The translations under genes were made by a program, and so were the position numbers. Under the pieces are notes generated by a model that had not been told where the DNA came from, made no database searches, and saw only the letters and a program-made list of their open reading frames with translations. Below, one piece after another: positions 7,002 to 10,787 of a DNA stretch of 10,787 bases. The stretch is taken from the NCBI GenBank assembly GCA_005883865.1, contig VBAO01000045.1, forward strand, positions 1 through 10,787, in the 5' to 3' direction. This DNA is from Candidatus Segetimicrobium genomatis. Its GTDB lineage: Bacteria; Sysuimicrobiota; Sysuimicrobiia; Sysuimicrobiales; Segetimicrobiaceae. The stretch's first letter is position 1, and each line of letters starts with the position of its first letter.

Positions 7002-7917
7002 AGGCCGCCGCGAGCGGCTCGCCCGTCAGCCGGCGGTAGGCCTCGAGGTACCGCGCCCGCGTCATCCCGACCACCTCGGCGGGCAGCGCGGGGGCGGGCG
7101 GTTGCTTGTTCCACCCGACCCGCTCGAGGTAGTCGCGCACGACCTGCTTGTCGTAGCTCTCGGTCGATCCCGTGGCGGCGTGGGCGGCGGCATCCCAGAA
7201 TCGCGACGAGTCCGGGGTCAGCGCCTCATCGATCAAGACGACCGTGGTGCCGTCCAGCCCAAACTCGAACTTGGTGTCGGCCAGCAGGAGCCCGCACCGC
7301 TCGGCGAACCCGGCCGCCTCGCGATAGATCGCGAGACTCGCCTCACGCAGCCAGCGCGTCAGGGCGTCGCCGACGATCTCGGCCATCCGGGCCTCGCTGA
7401 TGTTTTCGTCGTGACCGGACGCGGCCTTCGTCGCCGGCGTGAACACGGGAGCCGGCAGCCGGCTCCCCAGGCGCAGGCCCCGCGGCAGCGGGGTCCCGCC
7501 GACACTCCCGGCGGCCGCGTACTCCTTCCACGCCGAGCCGGCGAGGTATCCCCGGACCACGCACTCGATATCGATCCGCCGAAGTTTCCGGACGATCATC
7601 GACCGTCCGTCGAGCAAGGCCCGACGTTCCCGGAGAGGGCGGGGAAACGCGGTCACGTCGGCGGTGATGAAGTGGGTCGGCATCATCCGCGCCACCCGGT
7701 CGAACCAGAAGGCGGACAGTCCCGTCAGCACCCGTCCCTTGTCGGGGATCCCGGTCGGCAACACGACGTCGAACGCCGACAGGCGATCGGTGGCGACGAT
7801 CAGCAGTTGGTCTCCGAGGTCGTAGATGTCGCGGACCTTCCCCCGCGAGAACCGCGGGAGACTCAGGTCGGTCTCCATCACGACCGGGGAGCGCCCTTCC
7901 GCGCCCCGCTCATGCAT
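7000..7917 (-). CDS. purC: Phosphoribosylaminoimidazole-succinocarboxamide synthase PurC (SAICAR synthetase)
   Basis: Ligates aspartate to CAIR using ATP to give SAICAR, the substrate of PurB just upstream. At 305 residues it is of the long SAICAR synthetase type (about 295-305) rather than the 235-240-residue Bacillus/E. coli type. Motifs in order: GKVRDIYDLGD (26-36), the ATP-binding start; LIVATDRLSAFDVVLPTGIPDKG; VVRGYLAGSAWKEY; FTPATKAASGHDENIS; LADTKFEFGLD; LIDEALTPDSSRFW; SYDKQVVRDYLE; and GWNKQPPAPALP near the C-terminus. All expected blocks are present without a break. The start is set at the ATG at 7917 because a GGAGG stands 8 bases upstream; an internal ATG at 7878 would give 292 residues and still keep the whole domain, but has a poorer ribosome binding site. 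It overlaps the purB end by 8 bases. Its TGA lies within the purS ribosome binding site. Confidence 0.95.
   Translation of the reverse strand: MHERGAEGRSPVVMETDLSLPRFSRGKVRDIYDLGDQLLIVATDRLSAFDVVLPTGIPDKGRVLTGLSAFWFDRVARMMPTHFITADVTAFPRPLRERRALLDGRSMIVRKLRRIDIECVVRGYLAGSAWKEYAAAGSVGGTPLPRGLRLGSRLPAPVFTPATKAASGHDENISEARMAEIVGDALTRWLREASLAIYREAAGFAERCGLLLADTKFEFGLDGTTVVLIDEALTPDSSRFWDAAAHAATGSTESYDKQVVRDYLERVGWNKQPPAPALPAEVVGMTRARYLEAYRRLTGEPLAAA
7447..7467. repeat. 21-base palindrome inside purC
   Basis: Ten-base arms GGGAGCCGGC and GCCGGCTCCC flank a single central A. It could form a GC-only hairpin, but no T-run follows on either strand, so it is not an intrinsic terminator. It encodes part of the PurC segment LGSRLPAPVF and is probably fortuitous. 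Confidence 0.5.
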
Positions 7918-9274
7918 CGGCGGGGCCTCCGGTGCGGGCGCCGGGTCCGGGGCGCGCCGCGCGGCCCGCCGGCGCCGCGGGGCCCTCCCCGAGCCCGACG
8001 CGGACAAAGATCTCGTCCACATGGCCCAGCGCGTCGGCGGGGTCGAAGCAGGCGTCGAGCTCGGCGTCGGAGAGCGCCCCCGACGCGCGCAGCAGGTCCC
8101 GGAACCGGCCGTGGCCTTCCCATGCCCGCATCGCCGCGGACTGAACGATCCGATACGCCTCGTCCCGCGACCGCCCGCCGTCGAGGAGGGCCAGGAGCAC
8201 CCGGTGGGAGAACACGAGCCCTCCGGTCCGCTCGAGATTCTCCCGCATGCGGTCGGGGTAGACCCGCAGGCCCTCGATCACGGCCGCGAGCGTCCGGGCC
8301 ATGTAGTCGAGCAGGGATGTCGCGTCGGGAATGATCACGCGCTCGGCGGAGGAGTGCGTGATGTCGCGCTCCCCCCAGAGCGCGATGTTCTCGAACGCCA
8401 CCACCGCGTGCCCGCGGACCACGCGGGCCAGCCCGGCGACGCGCTCGGAGAGGATCGGGTTCCGTTTGTGCGGCATCGCCGACGATCCCGTCTGCCCCTC
8501 GTGGAAGGGCTCTTCGACCTCGCGGACCTCGGTGCGCGCGAGTTGCCGGATCTCGGTGGCGATCTTCTCGAGCGTGCCCGCGACGACCGCGAGGTGCGCG
8601 AGATACTCGGCGTGGCGGTCCCGCTGGATCACCTGGGAGGAGGCCGGGGCGGGCTTGAGGCCGAGCCGCTCGCAGACGAACGCCTCCACCTCGGGGGGCG
8701 TGTGGGCGAACGTGCCCACCTCTCCGGAGATCTTGCCGACCCCGATCACCTCGCGGGCCCGGCGGAGCCGCTCCACCCCCCGCTCCACCTCCGCGTACCA
8801 GAGGGCCGCCTTCAGGCCGAACGTCACCGGCTCGGCGTGGACCCCGTGGGTCCGCCCGGCCATGATCGTGTACCGGTGCCCGTTGGCCAGCGCCGCGAGC
8901 GCGCGGTGCAGGCGCCCGAGCGCGGCGCCGATGAGGTCGGCGGCCCGGACCATGAGGACCGAGAGCGCGGTGTCCACCACATCCGACGAGCCCAACCCCA
9001 GGTGGAGGTAGCGGGCGTCGTCGCCCACCGACTCGCCGACGACCCGGAGGAACGCCACCACGTCGTGCCGCGTCTCCCGCGCCTCGATCTCGTCGATCCG
9101 CGCCACGCTCCCCACGCGGGCCCGCTCCCGAAGCCGCCGCGCGGCCTCCTCCGGGACCATCCCCGCTCTCGCCTGCGCCTCGGCCGCCAGGAGCTCGATC
9201 TCGAGCCAGGTGGCGAACTTCGTCTCGGGGCTCCACAGCGCCGCCATCTCCGGCGAGGTGTAGCGGGGAATCAC
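7910..9274 (-). CDS. purB: Adenylosuccinate lyase PurB
   Basis: Removes fumarate from SAICAR (IMP pathway) and from adenylosuccinate (AMP branch). Member of the fumarase/aspartase superfamily; active as a tetramer in known relatives. Visible blocks are IPRYTSPEM (2-10), RHDVVAF (69-75, with His70), GLGSSDVVDTA (93-103), MAGRTHGVHAEPVTFGLK (138-155, with catalytic-region His143), GKISGEVGT (180-188), QRDRHAEY (217-224), the lyase signature GSSAMPHKRNP (263-273) and HSSAERVIIPDAT (307-319). The core follows B. subtilis PurB closely with no gap. The protein has 454 residues, longer than the usual 430-435, because of a tail of about 25 residues rich in Gly, Ala, Pro and Arg (from 429 on). The GTG start is chosen because it overlaps the purA stop (GTGA) and has an AGGAGG 7 bases upstream. 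The 3' end overlaps purC by 8 bases. Confidence 0.96.
   Translation of the reverse strand: MIPRYTSPEMAALWSPETKFATWLEIELLAAEAQARAGMVPEEAARRLRERARVGSVARIDEIEARETRHDVVAFLRVVGESVGDDARYLHLGLGSSDVVDTALSVLMVRAADLIGAALGRLHRALAALANGHRYTIMAGRTHGVHAEPVTFGLKAALWYAEVERGVERLRRAREVIGVGKISGEVGTFAHTPPEVEAFVCERLGLKPAPASSQVIQRDRHAEYLAHLAVVAGTLEKIATEIRQLARTEVREVEEPFHEGQTGSSAMPHKRNPILSERVAGLARVVRGHAVVAFENIALWGERDITHSSAERVIIPDATSLLDYMARTLAAVIEGLRVYPDRMRENLERTGGLVFSHRVLLALLDGGRSRDEAYRIVQSAAMRAWEGHGRFRDLLRASGALSDAELDACFDPADALGHVDEIFVRVGLGEGPAAPAGRAARPGPGARTGGPADA
7926..7930 (-). promoter_or_regulatory. Ribosome binding site of purC
   Basis: GGAGG on the minus strand, inside the purB 3' end, 8 bases before the ATG at 7917. 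It favours this start over the ATG at 7878, which has no comparable site at the right distance. Confidence 0.7.
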
Positions 9275-10557
9275 GCCCAGCCCTCCTGGCAGTAGATCAT
9301 GTCCTCGCGATCGGGGCCCACCCCCACGAGCGCGATCGGGACGCCGACGATCTCCTCGATCCGCCGGAGGAACGTCCGCGCCTCGATGGGCAGGTCTCCG
9401 AGATGCCGCGCCCCGTGCGTCGAGCACCGCCATCCGGGCAGGTCCTCGTAGACCGGCTCGACCCGGGCCATCGCCGCGGTATGCGGGACCGCGTGGATCG
9501 TTCGTCCATCGAGGCGATAAGCGACCGCCACGCGGATCTGCTCGAACGAGTCGAAGACATCGACCTTCATCACGGCCAGGTGCGTGAACCCTGCGATCTC
9601 CGCCGCAAAGCGCGCCGCCACCCCGTCGAACCACCCGCACCGCCGCGGCCGGCGGGTCGTGGCGCCGAACTCCTGCCCGAGGTCCCGGATGCGCTCGCCC
9701 GTCGCGTCGTTGAGCTCGGTGGGCATCGGCCCCGACCCGACCGCGGTCGTGTAGGCCTTCGCCACGCCGAGCACCCGGGTGATCCGGTACGGCGGGATTC
9801 CGGCGCCGGCGCTCGCGCCGCCCGGCAGGGTCGTGGATGAGGTCACGAACGGATAGAGGCCCCAGTCGAGATCGCGCATCACCCCCAACTGGCCCTCGAG
9901 CAGCACCCCCCGGTCGGCCCGGAGGGCTTCCTGGACCAGGGGATGGGTGTCGGTGATGTACGGCCTGAGACGGCCGGCCCACCGCGTGCACGCCGCGAGC
10001 AACTCCCCGGCCTCGACCGGCTCGTTCCGGTACACGCCTCGCAGCACCGCGCTCTTTCGCTCCGCGAGGTAGGCGACCTGCTCGGCGAGGTGGCGCTCCT
10101 CGAGGAGGTCTCCGACCCGGATCCCGACCCGGCCGGCTTTATCGCTGTAGACGGGCCAGATGCCCTGCTTGGTCGTCCCATGCGAGCTGCCGCCCCGCGC
10201 GGCCTCTTCGAGTTCGTCGATGAGGATGTGGTGCGGGAAGATCAGGTGGGCGCGGTCGGAGAGCCACAGACGGCCGACCGTCGGCATCCCGACGCGCTCC
10301 ACATCGGCGACCTCGGCCAGGAAGACGTCGGGATTGACGACCACCCCCGGGCCGATGACGCACTGGGCGGCCGGGTGAAAGATGCCGGACGGCAGGAGGT
10401 GAAGCCTGAACGTGCCGTGCTGGTTTTGGATCGTGTGGCCGGCGTTGTTGCCCCCGTTGTAGCGGATCACCACGTCGGCGTGGCGGGCGAGCGTGTCCAC
10501 CACCTTGCCCTTCCCTTCATCGCCCCACTGGGCGCCGATCACGGCGGTCACGGTCAT
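9271..10557 (-). CDS. purA: Adenylosuccinate synthetase PurA
   Basis: Catalyses GTP-dependent ligation of aspartate to IMP, giving adenylosuccinate, the first committed step to AMP. It has 428 residues, normal for the family. The N-terminal phosphate loop with the catalytic Asp is WGDEGKGK (11-18, Asp13), and the IMP-loop catalytic His is in NNAGHT (37-42, His41). Further blocks are LPSGIF (55-60), GTTKQGIWPVYSDK (127-140), VTSSTT (238-243), GVAKAYTT (264-271), PTEL (279-282), RRPRRCGW (302-309) and VGVGPDRE (411-418). Two blocks look divergent: the usual EGAQG reads EGQLG at 221-225, and the usual GTTGRGIGPAY-like block reads GTTKQGIWPVY. The ATG overlaps the purE stop (ATGA), and the TGA overlaps the purB GTG (GTGA). 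Its place inside the IMP operon is unusual, since in Bacillus subtilis purA is a separate gene. The Shine-Dalgarno is weak; a GGGAG lies 13 bases upstream, so translation probably depends on coupling. Confidence 0.96.
   Translation of the reverse strand: MTVTAVIGAQWGDEGKGKVVDTLARHADVVIRYNGGNNAGHTIQNQHGTFRLHLLPSGIFHPAAQCVIGPGVVVNPDVFLAEVADVERVGMPTVGRLWLSDRAHLIFPHHILIDELEEAARGGSSHGTTKQGIWPVYSDKAGRVGIRVGDLLEERHLAEQVAYLAERKSAVLRGVYRNEPVEAGELLAACTRWAGRLRPYITDTHPLVQEALRADRGVLLEGQLGVMRDLDWGLYPFVTSSTTLPGGASAGAGIPPYRITRVLGVAKAYTTAVGSGPMPTELNDATGERIRDLGQEFGATTRRPRRCGWFDGVAARFAAEIAGFTHLAVMKVDVFDSFEQIRVAVAYRLDGRTIHAVPHTAAMARVEPVYEDLPGWRCSTHGARHLGDLPIEARTFLRRIEEIVGVPIALVGVGPDREDMIYCQEGWA
9282..9287 (-). 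promoter_or_regulatory. Ribosome binding site of purB
   Basis: A full AGGAGG on the minus strand, inside the last codons of purA, 7 bases before the GTG at 9274. It fixes the GTG that overlaps the purA stop as the purB start, rather than any upstream start in the long open frame. Confidence 0.8.
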
Positions 10558-10787
10558 GACGGCGGCCTGCCTCCCGCCTGGCGGGGCGGCACCATCCCGG
10601 GCTCGACGCCCGGGGTGAGGCGGGCCGCCTTTTCCTCGACCTCGCGGGCGAGCCGCTCTTTGTACGCTCGATACCGCTCCCGCAACGCCGGGTCCGCGGT
10701 GCCGAGGATCTGGACGGCGAGCAACGCCGCGTTCCTGGCGCCGCCGATCCCGACCGTCGCCACCGGCACCCCGCCGGGCATCTGCAC
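10554..10787 (-). CDS. purE: N5-carboxyaminoimidazole ribonucleotide mutase / AIR carboxylase PurE, C-terminal part (5' end outside window)
   Basis: PurE makes the C-carboxylated ribonucleotide CAIR, the substrate of PurC, in the cytoplasm. Only the last 77 codons are present; the reading frame is open to the window edge, so the N-terminus with the mononucleotide-binding site is not seen. The visible part carries the conserved C-terminal block QMPGGVPVATVGIGGARNAA followed by the helix ALLAVQIL and a charged helix (RERYRAYKERLAREVEEKAA). A Pro/Gly-rich tail of about 20 residues (from TPGVEPG) runs past the usual end of PurE. Its TGA overlaps the purA ATG as ATGA. purK, the usual partner of class I PurE, is not next to it, so a purK elsewhere or a class II CO2-using PurE are both possible; the visible part does not decide. 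Family assignment is confident. Confidence 0.93.
   Translation of the reverse strand: MQMPGGVPVATVGIGGARNAALLAVQILGTADPALRERYRAYKERLAREVEEKAARLTPGVEPGMVPPRQAGGRPPS

Noticed and set aside
7447..7467. Intrinsic terminator at the purC palindrome
   Set aside because: There is no U-run on either strand, and it lies in the middle of a conserved coding region.
6649..9295. Plus-strand frames of 561 residues (6649-8334) and 489 residues (7826-9295)
   Set aside because: Shadows of purS, purC and purB; low-complexity products with no motif.
1..10787. Riboswitch, PurBox, CRISPR, tRNA, insertion sequence, prophage or defence genes
   Set aside because: The window is covered by pur genes with gaps of at most about 13 bases, leaving no room for such elements, and no repeat array or RNA-like segment was seen. 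Purine control elements would be upstream of purE, outside the window.
1..10787. A previously undescribed biological system
   Set aside because: Every gene belongs to the known de novo purine pathway, and the oddities are sequence lesions, gene order and subfamily differences.

Overview
The whole window is one stretch of a de novo purine biosynthesis operon, read from right to left on the minus strand. In transcription order it holds purE (3' end only), purA, purB, purC, purS, purQ, purL, purF, purM, purN and purH (5' part only). Nothing else is encoded. No gap between genes exceeds about 13 bases, and six of the ten junctions are overlaps: four ATGA/GTGA stop-start overlaps and two 8-base overlaps. 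No promoter, riboswitch, operator, terminator, RNA gene, mobile element or CRISPR array is visible; the control region should lie upstream of purE, beyond the right edge.

The DNA is very GC-rich (roughly 70% by eye), with strong G/C preference at third codon positions, so long spurious ORFs are open on both strands. The gene order resembles the Bacillus-type pur operon (purE-K-B-C-S-Q-L-F-M-N-H-D), but purK is absent between purE and purB and purA sits in that place. FGAM synthase is the three-subunit PurS/PurQ/small-PurL type. PurF has the autoprocessed N-terminal cysteine and the four cysteines of the [4Fe-4S] class. This suggests a high-GC bacterium, perhaps from a poorly cultured Terrabacteria-like lineage. 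The sequence does not allow a taxon name.

Region by region: 10554-10787 purE end; 9271-10557 purA; 7910-9274 purB; 7000-7917 purC; 6712-6987 purS; 6007-6698 purQ (broken frame); 3779-6010 purL; 2364-3782 purF; 1321-2357 purM (broken frame); 666-1328 purN; 1-669 purH start. Together they cover PRPP to phosphoribosylamine (PurF), GAR formylation (PurN), FGAM synthesis (PurSQL), ring closure to AIR (PurM), carboxylation (PurE), SAICAR synthesis (PurC), the lyase steps (PurB), closure to IMP (PurH), and the first AMP-branch step (PurA). PurD is not in the window.

The most notable observation is that purM and purQ each carry a short internal loss, estimated at 28 and about 46 bases. Each removes a conserved motif and shifts the reading frame, while both flanks remain well conserved. 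These may be assembly or consensus errors, strain-level variants, or real lesions; the sequence alone cannot decide. I found no evidence of a previously undescribed system.
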